NCBI GenBank assembly: GCA_902478365.1
Contig: CABSKX010000006.1
Location: forward strand, 1 to 55,484
DNA length: 55,484 nt
Direction: 5' to 3'
Source: an uncultured Collinsella sp.
GTDB taxonomy: Bacteria; Actinomycetota; Coriobacteriia; Coriobacteriales; Coriobacteriaceae
This document shows, one piece after another, positions 16,143 through 24,556 of this stretch. Both the position numbers and the translations under genes were made by a program. The notes under the pieces were generated by a model. It was not told the origin of the DNA and searched no databases. It worked only from the letters and a program-made list of their open reading frames with translations. Each line of letters opens with the position of its first letter. Positions within the stretch are counted from its first letter, which is position 1.

Positions 16143-17054
16143 TTAGGCGAGGGGCGTGGATTCCCATTCGCCGGTGGCGTGGGGGATGTCGAAGGTTCGA
16201 TAACCGCAGTCGTAGGCGTGCGCCTGGGCCTCGCGGATGTTCCAGCAGATATCGCAGGCGCGGTGCGCGTCCGAGCCAAAGGTGATCGGCACTTCGGCAT
16301 GGGCAAAGCAGCGCAAAAGACCGGTTGCGGGGTAGTAGTCGCCCAAGCCCTTGCGCGGCGCGGCCGTCGAGACCTCAACGCGGCGGCCCGTATCGTGCGC
16401 GCACTCTGCCATCTGCTGCCAAAACGGTGCGGGGTCAAAATCGGGCGCAAAGCCTTCCTTCGAAAAGCGCATGACCAGGTCGGGGTGAGCTATCACATCA
16501 AAGTTGAGCGGGCTCTCGCAGGCGCGGCACCAGTCATCGACATAGCGCTCCCACACGCCGCGTACCCCCAGGTTTTCCCAAACGTGCAAGTTGGTGTCAT
16601 CGTCGATCCAGCCGCAGCGCGAATCGGGCGTATCGGGACGAGCGACGTCCTCCGTTCCCGCCGTACCCGCGGCACCGGCCATGATATCGCCTGGGTTGCC
16701 AATCCAGTGCACACTGCCCAAGCGCACGACGGCGCCCTGGGACCAGCGCTCAACCAAAGGCTCGCAGCCCTCGTACCAATCGCATTCAAAGCCATAGATA
16801 AAGCTGAGCTCCGGCGCAATCTGCGCGGCAAGCTTGCGAGCATCCTCAAAAGCCAGACGATGTGCCGGCAGGTCGCCCTCAGTAACCTGCACTTCGCAGT
16901 TGGCATCCATGCTGGCGGGCAGGGTGAGATGGTCGGTTGAGACCATGACGCGGCAGCTGGCCGCAGCAGCGGCGCGAACGTTGTCCTCAAACGAGGCATG
17001 ACCGTCCGAGAACGAGGTGTGGGTGTGGCAATCGACCAGCGGGCAAGCAGGCAT
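16143..17054 (-). CDS. hisJ: Histidinol-phosphatase, PHP family (HisJ/HisK-like)
   Basis: A 303-aa PHP-domain phosphoesterase. Metal ligands appear in VDCHTHTSFSDGH, VSTDHLTLP, YGFECDW, LGSVHWIG, VIAHPDLV and FGSDAHR, the full PHP set. HisJ-type enzymes convert histidinol phosphate to histidinol, the step missing from the operon because hisB is monofunctional. The convergent position directly after hisE supports this role. PHP proteins also act on other phosphoesters, so the role rests partly on context. Confidence 0.87.
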   Translation of the reverse strand: MPACPLVDCHTHTSFSDGHASFEDNVRAAAAASCRVMVSTDHLTLPASMDANCEVQVTEGDLPAHRLAFEDARKLAAQIAPELSFIYGFECDWYEGCEPLVERWSQGAVVRLGSVHWIGNPGDIMAGAAGTAGTEDVARPDTPDSRCGWIDDDTNLHVWENLGVRGVWERYVDDWCRACESPLNFDVIAHPDLVMRFSKEGFAPDFDPAPFWQQMAECAHDTGRRVEVSTAAPRKGLGDYYPATGLLRCFAHAEVPITFGSDAHRACDICWNIREAQAHAYDCGYRTFDIPHATGEWESTPLA

Positions 17055-17170
17055 GGCAGCTCCTTTGCGTCAAGCGAATCCGCTCCATTGTAATGGGGCG
17101 GCCCCCGATGCGACGAGCGCTCCGGGGCCGAAATCGACTGGAAAGGGCGCGCGGTGCGGCCCCGCTCCAA

Positions 17171-17233
17171 AACGTGTACGTCAGCCTCCAAAAGCTGCAA
17201 AAAATGACATGTTTGGAGGCTGATGTACACGTT
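17171..17233. repeat. 63-bp palindromic element upstream of the LarC-like gene
   Basis: A 22-nt arm at 17171-17192 and its inverted copy at 17212-17233 match at 21 of 22 positions, around a 19-nt A-rich centre. It lies between the divergent HisJ-like and LarC-like genes. The near-perfect symmetry suggests a mobile palindromic repeat or a large operator. Confidence 0.7.
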
Positions 17234-17340
17234 TGGTTAGGAGCGAGGGCGGCGACGGACGAAAGTCACGCCTGTGCCACGTCCGATGTGCTAGCGTTTG
17301 GATGAACAAAACGAGCCCGCGCGGAAAGGATCCGGACCGT

Positions 17341-17826
17341 ATGCAACGTGGAAGTACATCTCCGCTGTCCCGCGAGACCGATGCACCCGAAACCATCGTC
17401 AAGCTGGAGTGTGACATCGACGATGCGTCGCCCGAGGTACTCGCCTATGCCGCCGACCGCCTGCGCGAGGCGGGCGCCCGCGAGGTGCACTGGCTGCCTC
17501 TTTACTGCAAAAAAGGTCGTCCCGGCTGGCAGCTGCAGGTAATCTGCGCCCGCGAGGACATTGACCGTCTGCAGACGATCATCTTTTTGGAAACCACGAC
17601 CAACGGCATTCGCCGCCAGGTCATGGAGCGCGTCTGCCTGCCGCGCCGCTTTGAGCAGGTGGCGACGCCTTGGGGCGAGGTGGCCGTCAAAGTGGCCACT
17701 CTGCCCGACGGCAGTGAGCGTGCGGCGCCCGAGTACGAGGACTGCTCCCGCCTCGCTCGCGAGCACAACGTACCGCTCCAACGCGTGATGCAGGCGGCCC
17801 AGAGCGCGGCACTGCGATTTGAATAG
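17341..17826 (+). CDS. LarC C-terminal-domain protein (DUF111 family)
   Basis: A 161-aa protein matching the C-terminal half of LarC, the enzyme that inserts nickel into the NPN cofactor of lactate racemase. Visible landmarks are VKLECDIDDASPEVLAYA, PLYCKKGRPGWQLQV, FLETTTNGIRRQ and PEYEDCSRLAREH. The N-terminal domain, usually about 250 aa, is absent and no fragment of it precedes the gene. L. plantarum also splits LarC into two parts, joined by frameshifting. I chose ATG 17341 because GAAAGGA lies about 11 nt upstream; ATG 17302 is an alternative. Without larB, larE or larA nearby the role is uncertain. Confidence 0.75.
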   Translation: MQRGSTSPLSRETDAPETIVKLECDIDDASPEVLAYAADRLREAGAREVHWLPLYCKKGRPGWQLQVICAREDIDRLQTIIFLETTTNGIRRQVMERVCLPRRFEQVATPWGEVAVKVATLPDGSERAAPEYEDCSRLAREHNVPLQRVMQAAQSAALRFE

Positions 17827-17881
17827 CGCGGCCGGCGACATCCCGCGCCCAGTCATATCAACCCCACCCGAAAGGACCACC

Positions 17882-18430
17882 ATGAAATACCTCATCGCCT
17901 CCGACATCCACGGCTCGGCATACTGGACCGAGCGCCTCTGCGCCGCCATCGAGTCCGAGCAACCCGACCGCATCGTTCTGCTGGGCGACCTGCTCTACCA
18001 CGGCCCGCGCAACGACCTTCCGCGCGACTACGCCCCCAAGCGTGTGGTTCCGCTGCTCAACGCCCTGGCCGACCGCATCATCGCGGTGCGCGGCAACTGT
18101 GACGCCGAGGTCGACCAGATGGTGCTCGACTTCCCCGTTATGGCCGACTACGCCACGCTGTTCGACGAGACCGGCCGCGAGCTGTTCCTGACACACGGCC
18201 ACGTCTTTGGCGCCGGCATGCACAACAGCGTCGACCACGCGCCCGCGCTGCCCGAGGGCTCCGCGCTCGTCTACGGCCACACGCACATCAAGGTTAACGA
18301 GGCAAGCGAGGCGCACCCGGGCCTGCGGCTCTTCAATCCCGGCAGCGTGAGCATTCCCAAGGACGGTACGCACAGCTACGGCATCTACGAGGGCGGTGCG
18401 TTCCGTCACGTGATCATGGAGGAGGACTAA
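17882..18430 (+). CDS. YfcE-type metallophosphoesterase
   Basis: A 182-aa calcineurin-like phosphodiesterase of the YfcE/MJ0936 family. The two-metal site is complete: LIASDIHGS, VLLGDLLYHG, VRGNCDAEVD, FLTHGHVFG and YGHTHI, with NPGSVSIPKDG typical of the subfamily. The physiological substrate is unknown. ATG 17882 follows GAAAGGA. It ends 2 bp before mazG, so the two are probably co-transcribed. Confidence 0.9.
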   Translation: MKYLIASDIHGSAYWTERLCAAIESEQPDRIVLLGDLLYHGPRNDLPRDYAPKRVVPLLNALADRIIAVRGNCDAEVDQMVLDFPVMADYATLFDETGRELFLTHGHVFGAGMHNSVDHAPALPEGSALVYGHTHIKVNEASEAHPGLRLFNPGSVSIPKDGTHSYGIYEGGAFRHVIMEED

Positions 18431-18432
18431 CC

Positions 18433-19281
18433 ATGGCTCAGCAAAATGCCGAGGGCTCGCGCGACCTGTCCACGCTGGTCGACGCGTCGGCCGAGCTGCA
18501 GCATCTGGTGCAGACCATCTGGCGCCTGCGTCAGCCCGACGGCTGCCCGTGGGACCGCGAGCAGACGCACCAGAGCATCGGTAAGAACATGATCGAGGAA
18601 GCCTACGAGGCGCTCGATTGCATCGAGGCGGACGACGCGGCGCATCTGCGCGAGGAGCTCGGCGACGTGCTCATGCAGGTGGTACTGCATGCGCAGATTG
18701 CGGCGGACGCCGGTGAGTTTACGCTGGCCGATGTGGCACGCGATATCGACGCCAAGCTCATCCGCCGCCACCCACACGTGTTTGGCGATGCGGATGCCGA
18801 TAACTCCGACGAGGTGCTCAAGATCTGGGACGAGGTCAAGCTTGCTGAGAAGGCCGCCAAGGACAAAGCCGTGGCGGCAGGCGAGGCTGCGCCCGAGGGG
18901 CTGCTCGACGGCGTGCCCACGCATCTGCCGGCGCTGATGCAGGCTCAGAAGGTGTCGCGCAAGGCAGCGGCCGTGGGCTTTGAGTGGGAGACGGTCCAGG
19001 ACGTGTGGGACGAGGTCGCCGAGGAGCGTGCCGAGTTTGAGGCCGAGGCTCCCGGCTCGCCCGAGCGCGAGATGGAGTTTGGCGACCTGCTCTTTGCCCT
19101 GGTCAACGTTGCGCGCAAGGAGGGCATCGACGCCGAGAGCGCCCTGCGCGCGAGCACGGCCAAGTTCCGCCGTCGCTGGGCCGCGATGGAGCAGATGGCG
19201 GCCAACGCCCATGTGGATCTGGCTGAGCTTTCGACCCATGGCCTCAACGACCTGTGGGATGCCGCAAAGGCGGAGGAGTAA
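18433..19281 (+). CDS. mazG: Nucleoside triphosphate pyrophosphohydrolase MazG
   Basis: A 282-aa protein with two MazG helical modules, as in E. coli MazG. The first carries GCPWDREQTH and the catalytic EEAYEALD with EELGDVLMQVV; the second carries EEAEFEAE-like spacing (VAEERAEFEAE) and EFGDLLFALVN. It hydrolyses non-canonical or excess NTPs to NMP and pyrophosphate. The start at 18433 is two bases after the upstream phosphoesterase stop. A strong terminator follows at 19286. Confidence 0.95.
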   Translation: MAQQNAEGSRDLSTLVDASAELQHLVQTIWRLRQPDGCPWDREQTHQSIGKNMIEEAYEALDCIEADDAAHLREELGDVLMQVVLHAQIAADAGEFTLADVARDIDAKLIRRHPHVFGDADADNSDEVLKIWDEVKLAEKAAKDKAVAAGEAAPEGLLDGVPTHLPALMQAQKVSRKAAAVGFEWETVQDVWDEVAEERAEFEAEAPGSPEREMEFGDLLFALVNVARKEGIDAESALRASTAKFRRRWAAMEQMAANAHVDLAELSTHGLNDLWDAAKAEE

Positions 19282-19285
19282 AACC

Positions 19286-19331
19286 GCGGGAACGACGAGC
19301 TGACACGCCTCATCGTTCCCGCTAAATTTTT
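19286..19331 (+). terminator. Intrinsic terminator after mazG
   Basis: GCGGGAACGA (19286-19295) pairs perfectly with TCGTTCCCGC (19313-19322) and is followed by TAAATTTTT. The eno promoter must lie downstream; CATAAT (19366-19371) is a possible -10 box. Confidence 0.88.
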
Positions 19332-19470
19332 CGAAAAACAAGTGTATCCCTCGGCTAACTTAGGGCATAATGCAAAAAGTGCGACATGGCTAACTTACGG
19401 AGGCGCACCGACGGTGCACGGTCAGCCGGTCGCTTGCAACCACTACGTTTCCAAGTGAGAGGGAGACAAC

Positions 19471-20760
19471 ATGAGCGATATTTTGGATGTCTACGGTCGC
19501 GAGGTGCTCGACAGCCGCGGCAACCCCACCGTAGAGGTCGAGGTCGTGCTCGAGGACGGCAGCTTCGGTCGCGCGATGGTGCCTTCGGGCGCTTCGACCG
19601 GCGCCTTTGAGGCGTGCGAGCTGCGCGACGGCGACAAGGGTCGCTACCTGGGCAAGGGCGTCTTGCAGGCCGTCGAGCACGTCAACAACGAGTGTGCCGA
19701 TGCCGTCGTGGGCCTCGACGCCTTCGACCAGCGCGCTGTCGATGTCGCGTTGATCGCTGCGGACGGTACGCCCAACAAGACCAAGCTCGGCGCCAACGCG
19801 ATTCTGGGCGTGTCGCTGGCCGTTGCCCGCGCTGCGGCAGAGTCGGCGGGCCTGTCGCTGTACCAGTACCTGGGCGGCGTCAACGCTCACCTGCTGCCCA
19901 CGCCCATGATGAACATCCTCAACGGCGGCGTGCATGCCGACAACAACGTTGACTTCCAGGAGTTCATGATCATGCCGGTGGGCGCCCCGAGTTTTGCCGA
20001 GGGTCTGCGCTGGTGCGCCGAGGTCTACCACACCCTCAAGGGCGTGCTGCACGAGGCCGGCCTGGGCGGCGGCGTGGGCGACGAGGGCGGCTTCGCGCCC
20101 AACCTCAAGACCAATGCCGAGCCGTTCGAGTACATCACCAAGGCCGTCGAGAAGGCCGGCTTTAAGCCCGGCGTCGACTTCATGTACGCCATGGATCCGG
20201 CGTCCACCGAGTTCTACAACGCCGAGACCGGTATGTACGAGCTCAAGGGCGAGGGCGTGGAGTACACGAGCGCCCAGATGGTTGATTACTGGGAGAAGCT
20301 CGTCGACACCTACCCCATCATCTCCATCGAGGACGGTATGGCCGAGGAGGACTGGGACGGCTGGGTTGAGCTCACCCGTCGCATTGGCAACAAGGTGCAA
20401 CTGGTGGGCGACGACCTGTTCGTCACCAACACCGAGCGCCTCAAGAGGGGCATCGAGCTGGGTGCCGCCAACGCGATTCTGGTCAAGGTCAACCAGATCG
20501 GCACGCTCACCGAGTCGCTCGAGGCCATCGAGACAGCCAAGGAGGCCGGCTACGCTTGCATCGTGAGCCACCGTTCCGGCGAGACCGAGGACTCCACGAT
20601 CGCCGACCTGGTCGTGGGCGTCAACGCCGGCCAGATTAAGTCGGGCGCCCCGTGCCGCAGCGACCGTATTGCCAAGTACAACCAGCTCATCCGCATCGAG
20701 GACGAGCTCGAGGGCAGCGCGCGCTACGCCGGCAAGGCCGCGTTCTACAACATTCGCTAA
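19471..20760 (+). CDS. eno: Enolase
   Basis: A 429-aa phosphopyruvate hydratase of normal length. Motifs in order: REVLDSRGNPTVEVEV, MVPSGASTGAFEACE, VGDEGGFAPNL, SIEDGMAEEDWDG (metal ligands), LVGDDLFVTN, ILVKVNQIGT (catalytic lysine) and VSHRSGETEDSTIADL. It interconverts 2-phosphoglycerate and phosphoenolpyruvate in the cytoplasm and so also supplies PEP for the PTS systems here. A good GAGAGGGAGA ribosome binding site precedes ATG 19471. The gene is monocistronic, with terminators on both sides. Confidence 0.98.
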   Translation: MSDILDVYGREVLDSRGNPTVEVEVVLEDGSFGRAMVPSGASTGAFEACELRDGDKGRYLGKGVLQAVEHVNNECADAVVGLDAFDQRAVDVALIAADGTPNKTKLGANAILGVSLAVARAAAESAGLSLYQYLGGVNAHLLPTPMMNILNGGVHADNNVDFQEFMIMPVGAPSFAEGLRWCAEVYHTLKGVLHEAGLGGGVGDEGGFAPNLKTNAEPFEYITKAVEKAGFKPGVDFMYAMDPASTEFYNAETGMYELKGEGVEYTSAQMVDYWEKLVDTYPIISIEDGMAEEDWDGWVELTRRIGNKVQLVGDDLFVTNTERLKRGIELGAANAILVKVNQIGTLTESLEAIETAKEAGYACIVSHRSGETEDSTIADLVVGVNAGQIKSGAPCRSDRIAKYNQLIRIEDELEGSARYAGKAAFYNIR

Positions 20761-20833
20761 ACAAGTGGTGCTCGCGGGGGCGGGGCTGACTCGAATTCGC
20801 CTCGTTCCCGCCGGGTACTGTTGAGCACCATTG

Positions 20834-20865
20834 GGCGCTGGGCCATACGGCTCAGCGCCTTTTTT
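20834..20865 (+). terminator. Intrinsic terminator after eno
   Basis: GGCGCTGGGCC (20834-20844) pairs with GGCTCAGCGCC (20849-20859), one G-U pair, followed by six T. Confidence 0.92.
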
Positions 20866-20956
20866 ATGTCGAGCAAAGGCTGGCGAAGGCGGTGCGGGCG
20901 CCCGTGCTATAACTAAAGGACTTAGCGCAAACAAACCTCAACCGCACAAGGCGCAC

Positions 20957-21718
20957 ATGGATCAGATTTACGACAACAGGTACTATTCCGCCGGTTCGCG
21001 TGAGCCGTCGTCTCGTTCTGCACGTACGATGCAGCTCAGCGGGTCCGACTACGGCGGCGCCGATCGACGCGCACAGCGTCCGGCAAGCGCCTCACACCCC
21101 CGTGCTCAAATGAATATGCCGACGGAGCGCCCGCCGCGTTCGGTGAGCCCGACGCATGCTCAGCGTCCCTCAGCTCAAACGCATGAAAAGTCGACCAGGC
21201 CCTCGAGCCGTCTCTCCGGTTCGGACTTTATGCGCTATGCCAACGACAACGCGGTGGTCAAGGCAATCTACGACTTTACCCATGGACCCCAACGCGGGCT
21301 GTTTATTGGCATTGTTGTCGTTCTGGTGCTCGTGAGCCTGTACTTTCCCGTGCGCGACCTCTACGTCGCCAAACGCTCGAGCGATATCTTGGCCAAGCAG
21401 GTCGAGATTCGCCAACAGTACAACGACGAGCTGCAGAAAAGCGTCGACAAACTGCTCTCGGAGGAGGGCATTAAGGACGCGGCGACCGAGGACCTGGGCC
21501 TGGTGATGCCCGGCGAGACCAAGATTGACGTGCTGGGCCTGGACGACGATTCGGACTCGTCGTCGAGCAAAAAGTCCTCGAACGCCAAGAAGGCCAGCGA
21601 AGTCGCCAAAGAGATCGAAGAGGTCGGCAAGGACGCGCCGTGGTACATCCAGACGCTCGATATGCTGTTTGGATTTAACGGCGTCGAGGGGCAGACGGTC
21701 GTGTCCAACGGCAAATAG
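20957..21718 (+). CDS. Septum formation initiator (FtsB/DivIC-like) membrane protein
   Basis: A 253-aa bitopic membrane protein. Residues 1 to about 105 are Ser/Arg/Pro-rich and disordered, ending in SGSDFMRYAND. One transmembrane helix follows (GLFIGIVVVLVLVSLYF, about 118-134), then a coiled coil (KQVEIRQQYNDELQKSVDKL) and the short GLVMPGE motif typical of FtsB/DivIC. These proteins assemble with FtsL and FtsQ/DivIB at the division septum. The tail adds an acidic Ser/Lys linker and a final helix not seen in short homologues. I chose ATG 20957; a possible -10 TATAAC lies at 20908. It precedes Ppx/GppA by 20 bp. Confidence 0.8.
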   Translation: MDQIYDNRYYSAGSREPSSRSARTMQLSGSDYGGADRRAQRPASASHPRAQMNMPTERPPRSVSPTHAQRPSAQTHEKSTRPSSRLSGSDFMRYANDNAVVKAIYDFTHGPQRGLFIGIVVVLVLVSLYFPVRDLYVAKRSSDILAKQVEIRQQYNDELQKSVDKLLSEEGIKDAATEDLGLVMPGETKIDVLGLDDDSDSSSSKKSSNAKKASEVAKEIEEVGKDAPWYIQTLDMLFGFNGVEGQTVVSNGK

Positions 21719-21738
21719 CGCCCGGAGGGGAGCCTGCA

Positions 21739-22740
21739 ATGACGAATTACAAACGATATAAGGTGGCGGCGATTGACCTGGGAACGGTGTCGTCGCGACT
21801 GGTGCTGGCCCAGGTCGAGGGCGGGGCGATCGTGGAATCGTCCAAGCATACCGAGATTACCGACCTGGGCGAGGGCGTGGACGCGACGGGTCGCTTTTGC
21901 GAGGCGGCCGTTGAGCGCGTGCTCGCTGCGTGCCGAATGTTTGTGGACGAGGCCCGTGCCTTTGGGGCCGCGTGCATCTGCACCACGTGCACGAGCGCCG
22001 CGCGCGATGCGTCCAATGCCGCGCTGCTGCTGGACGGCCTGCGCGAGCTGGGGCTCGAGCCGCAGGTGATTCCGGGCGAGGTCGAGGCGCGCCTGACATT
22101 TTTTGGCGTGGCGCACGACTTTGCTGGCGAGCGCATCATTGTTGCCGATTCGGGCGGCGGATCCACGGAGCTCGCGACGGGCGTCTATGCGCCGGAGCGC
22201 GACGTCTTCGCGCTGGAGGGAACTCGCTCGCTGGACATCGGTTGCCGCCGCGTGACCGAGCGGTTTTTCTCGGCACTGCCGCCGTCGACGAACGAGCTTG
22301 CGGCTGCTGCCGGCTGGGCAAACGAGCAGTTTACGGGCTACTTTGAGAGTCTGCCTGTCGACTTTAAGCGCGCCGAGCGCCTGGTCGCGGTGGGTGGTAC
22401 CGTCACCACGCTCGTTGCGCTGGTACACGAGCTGGAGCCGTATGATTCGAGCTTTGTGCACCTGCGCGAGCTTTCGCTGGAGCAGGTTTCGGCCGCTATC
22501 GAGCGCATGTCCACGCTGGACGCGGACAGCATCGCCGCGCTACCGGGTGTGCAGCCCAAACGCGCGGGCGTGATCTTGGCTGGCGCCGTGGTAATTCGCG
22601 AGCTCATGCGTGCCGGCGGCTACAAGACGCTCACTGTAAGCGAGAACAGCTTACTCGCCGGCATGGCCGCCACCATCAACGAGACTCTCGACGGCGCCGC
22701 CCCCACCATCGGCTGGACCCCAGAGCTCAGTACCCTCTAA
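21739..22740 (+). CDS. Ppx/GppA-family exopolyphosphatase / pppGpp phosphohydrolase
   Basis: A 333-aa ASKHA-fold phosphatase. Nucleotide-binding motifs are visible: KVAAIDLGTVSSRLVLAQ (phosphate 1), IIVADSGGGSTELATG (phosphate 2) and RLVAVGGTVTTLVAL (adenosine). The size suits the shorter actinobacterial Ppx type without the C-terminal HD domain. It removes terminal phosphate from polyphosphate or pppGpp; the preference cannot be told from sequence. The FtsB-like gene then Ppx/GppA is a common actinobacterial order (as with eno upstream). Confidence 0.9.
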   Translation: MTNYKRYKVAAIDLGTVSSRLVLAQVEGGAIVESSKHTEITDLGEGVDATGRFCEAAVERVLAACRMFVDEARAFGAACICTTCTSAARDASNAALLLDGLRELGLEPQVIPGEVEARLTFFGVAHDFAGERIIVADSGGGSTELATGVYAPERDVFALEGTRSLDIGCRRVTERFFSALPPSTNELAAAAGWANEQFTGYFESLPVDFKRAERLVAVGGTVTTLVALVHELEPYDSSFVHLRELSLEQVSAAIERMSTLDADSIAALPGVQPKRAGVILAGAVVIRELMRAGGYKTLTVSENSLLAGMAATINETLDGAAPTIGWTPELSTL

Positions 22741-22746
22741 ATAAGT

Positions 22747-22807
22747 TGCGGTGAAATAGTTCCTAAATGGGCCGGTAAACGGTATAAACAGGATCTATTC
22801 CACCGCA
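22747..22807. repeat. 61-bp palindromic intergenic element
   Basis: TGCGGTGAAATAG (22747-22759) and CTATTCCACCGCA (22795-22807) are inverted copies with one mismatch, enclosing a 35-nt centre. It lies between Ppx/GppA and the tRNA terminator. There is no T-run, so a repeat element is more likely than a terminator. Confidence 0.55.
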
Positions 22808-22829
22808 GCTTAGAGTCCCACCGGCATCT

Positions 22830-22869
22830 AAAAGAAACGAGCCCGCATCCCTGGGGGACACGGGCTCGT
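22830..22869 (-). terminator. Intrinsic terminator of the tRNA-Leu unit
   Basis: On the minus strand ACGAGCCCG pairs with CGGGCTCGT (plus positions 22861-22869 and 22837-22845) and is followed by TTCTTTT. It ends the tRNA transcript 11 bp past its CCA end. Confidence 0.85.
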
Positions 22870-22879
22870 AAGCGTCATA

Positions 22880-22964
22880 TGGTAGGGGCGGTGGGACTCG
22901 AACCCACAATCCTTGCGGCGAGAGATTTTAAGTCTCCTGCGTATGCCAATTCCGCCACGCCCCC
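22880..22964 (-). tRNA. tRNA-Leu (anticodon UAA)
   Basis: The minus strand folds as a class II tRNA: acceptor GGGGGCG with CGCCCCT, D-arm region GTGGCGGAATTGGCATACGC, anticodon stem around CTTAAAATC (anticodon TAA), a variable arm (TCGCCGCAAGGATT), and the T-arm GTGGGTTCGAGTCCCAC. Discriminator A and the CCA end are both encoded (22880-22882). Confidence 0.96.
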
Positions 22965-22995
22965 GTGAGACTAGAAGTCTAGCACAAGCCGTCCG

Positions 22996-23619
22996 TTACG
23001 CGTTGACGGCCATCGAGTGTTGGCCCGACTTCTCCAGGAACTCCTGGAACTTGGCTTCGTCGCCCTTGTTCTTGTACTGCAGGGCTAGCAGGTATTCCAG
23101 GCGGCAGCTCTTGACTTTGTCGTCGCCGGCCTCCTCGAGCATGCGCTCCAGCTCGGGAATGTCGTTGTGGCGCTTGAGGATCATCGTGTCGTACATCAGT
23201 TGGCATTCGTGCGCGACTGCCTCGGCCTGACCGCCCTCAAAGCCCTTGATCTCGTGCAACAGCTCCTTGGACTTTTTGCGGTCCTCCTGGCCAACGTAGT
23301 AGTTAAAGGCCTTGATCACCAGGTCGACACGCTGCATCTTGGGCAGGTTGAGTCCCAGCAGCAGGTCGAACATCTCGTCAGCGCGCTTGTGGTCCTCGCG
23401 CAGCAGATAGGAGTTCAGGCGCAGGTAGTCGCGGTTATAGCGCGGGTACAGCATACTGGTGAGTTTGCCATCGAGCAGGCGATCGAACTCGTCCCACTGC
23501 TTGGCAGCCATAAGCTGCTGCAGGCGCTTAAACGTGGTGCGTTTTTTGACGCTAAAGAACACCGATACGGCGATACAGATGATAACGACGGTGGTCCAGA
23601 GTGTGCGGGAATCGGGCAT
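22996..23619 (-). CDS. Membrane-anchored TPR-like helical protein, function unknown
   Basis: A 207-aa protein with an N-terminal transmembrane helix (TLWTTVVIICIAVSVFFSV, about 6-24) and a helical cytoplasmic part with repeat-like spacing (about 30-200), reminiscent of TPR or Sel1-type solenoids: RLNSYLLREDHKRADEMFDLL, QVYVG-like KAFNYYVGQEDRKKSKELL, LEYLLALQYKNKGDEAKF. No catalytic motif is visible. It lies just downstream of the tRNA-Leu region in the opposite sense and alone. A scaffolding role is possible but not shown. Confidence 0.75.
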   Translation of the reverse strand: MPDSRTLWTTVVIICIAVSVFFSVKKRTTFKRLQQLMAAKQWDEFDRLLDGKLTSMLYPRYNRDYLRLNSYLLREDHKRADEMFDLLLGLNLPKMQRVDLVIKAFNYYVGQEDRKKSKELLHEIKGFEGGQAEAVAHECQLMYDTMILKRHNDIPELERMLEEAGDDKVKSCRLEYLLALQYKNKGDEAKFQEFLEKSGQHSMAVNA

Positions 23620-23782
23620 ATTAGGGTCCTTAGTCGCTCACAAAGCGAGCGGTATGACAACACGTACTAGATGTATTATACGCAGCGCGCAAGCAAACTG
23701 GCATAAAAGCTCATCGAGGCTGAGCGCCATCGCTCGCTGCGGTACACTTACCTAAAGTAAACCACGAAGGGAGACATTACCT

Positions 23783-24070
23783 ATGAAGAAGATTGTTTTG
23801 GCTTGCGGTGCTGGCGCTGCTACTTCCACGCTCGTTGCCCAGAAGGTCGCCACCATGCTCGACGCCAACGGTTACGCCGACAAGTACGAGATCGTGCAGT
23901 GCGCCATCTCCGAGGCCAAGGACGTTTGCGACGAGGGCGCCGACCTGCTGATCGCCACCACCGTTGCCCCCGAGGGCCTCACCTGCCCGTACGTGAGCGG
24001 TGTGCCCTTCATGACCGGCATGAACCGCGTCGCCGCCGAGAAGGCCGTCCTCGACGTCATGGCTCAGTAG
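23783..24070 (+). CDS. Orphan PTS EIIB subunit, galactitol (GatB) family
   Basis: A 95-aa PTS EIIB. The phosphorylated cysteine lies in VLACGAGAATSTLVA (Cys8), the standard C-G-x-G-x-x-T-S loop of GatB/lactose-type EIIB, and TVAPEGLTCPYVSGVPF fits the galactitol family. EIIA and EIIC partners are not adjacent, so it must pair with subunits elsewhere or have a regulatory role. A GAAGGGAGA site precedes the ATG. The VOC gene starts 11 bp after its stop, indicating co-transcription. Confidence 0.87.
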   Translation: MKKIVLACGAGAATSTLVAQKVATMLDANGYADKYEIVQCAISEAKDVCDEGADLLIATTVAPEGLTCPYVSGVPFMTGMNRVAAEKAVLDVMAQ

Positions 24071-24081
24071 GCGCTGACTGT

Positions 24082-24456
24082 ATGAGTGAGCAGAACGCCA
24101 ATCCGGTCGAGCTCTTTGGTATGCGCGTTGCCCATGTGGGCATTAACGCCGCCAACCCGGCAGACGCCTTGGAGATCGCGGAGCTGTTCTCGACGATGAT
24201 GGGTCTGCCCGTTATCGAGACCCCGGTTTCGTACTTTAACGATTCGCTGGTCGAGGTCATGAAGCAGAATGGTCGTGGCACCAAGGGCCACATCGGCTTT
24301 GCCGTCAACGACATTGATGCGGCCGAGAAGTGGTTTGCCGAGCGCGGGCTCGAGGTCAACGAAGAGTCGCGCGCGCTGCTGCCCGACGGTAGCACCAAGC
24401 TCGTGTACTTTAAGCGCGAGTTCGCCGGCTTCGCCGTGCATCTGTGTCGCGAGTAG
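24082..24456 (+). CDS. VOC-superfamily (glyoxalase-like) protein
   Basis: A 124-aa single vicinal-oxygen-chelate domain. It opens with RVAHVGINAANPADALEIAELF (H at a typical first metal-ligand position), carries GHIGFAVNDIDAAEKWFAERG in the middle and ends KLVYFKREFAGFAVHLCR. VOC proteins bind metals and act as lyases, isomerases or dioxygenases. Its pairing with a PTS EIIB suggests a sugar-acid pathway role, but the substrate cannot be told. ATG 24082 was chosen because it sits 11 bp after the EIIB stop. The intrinsic terminator at 24481 closes the unit. Confidence 0.8.
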   Translation: MSEQNANPVELFGMRVAHVGINAANPADALEIAELFSTMMGLPVIETPVSYFNDSLVEVMKQNGRGTKGHIGFAVNDIDAAEKWFAERGLEVNEESRALLPDGSTKLVYFKREFAGFAVHLCRE

Positions 24457-24480
24457 CGCACAAGCTGCTTTAGTCAGCAA

Positions 24481-24516
24481 AAAGGGATAGGGCCGCATGG
24501 CCTTATCCCTTTATTT
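24481..24516 (+). terminator. Intrinsic terminator after the EIIB/VOC pair
   Basis: A 14-bp stem (24481-24494 with 24499-24512, one G-U pair) has a GCAT tetraloop and is followed by a T-rich ATTTA tail. Confidence 0.85.
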
Positions 24517-24556
24517 ATGCCGAGGGGTCGACTTCTGCAACGGTCAAAAAACCGAA

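Noticed and set aside
19390..20934. 514-codon minus-strand ORF opposite eno
   Set aside because: A shadow of enolase; Val/Gly/Leu/His-rich with no motif.
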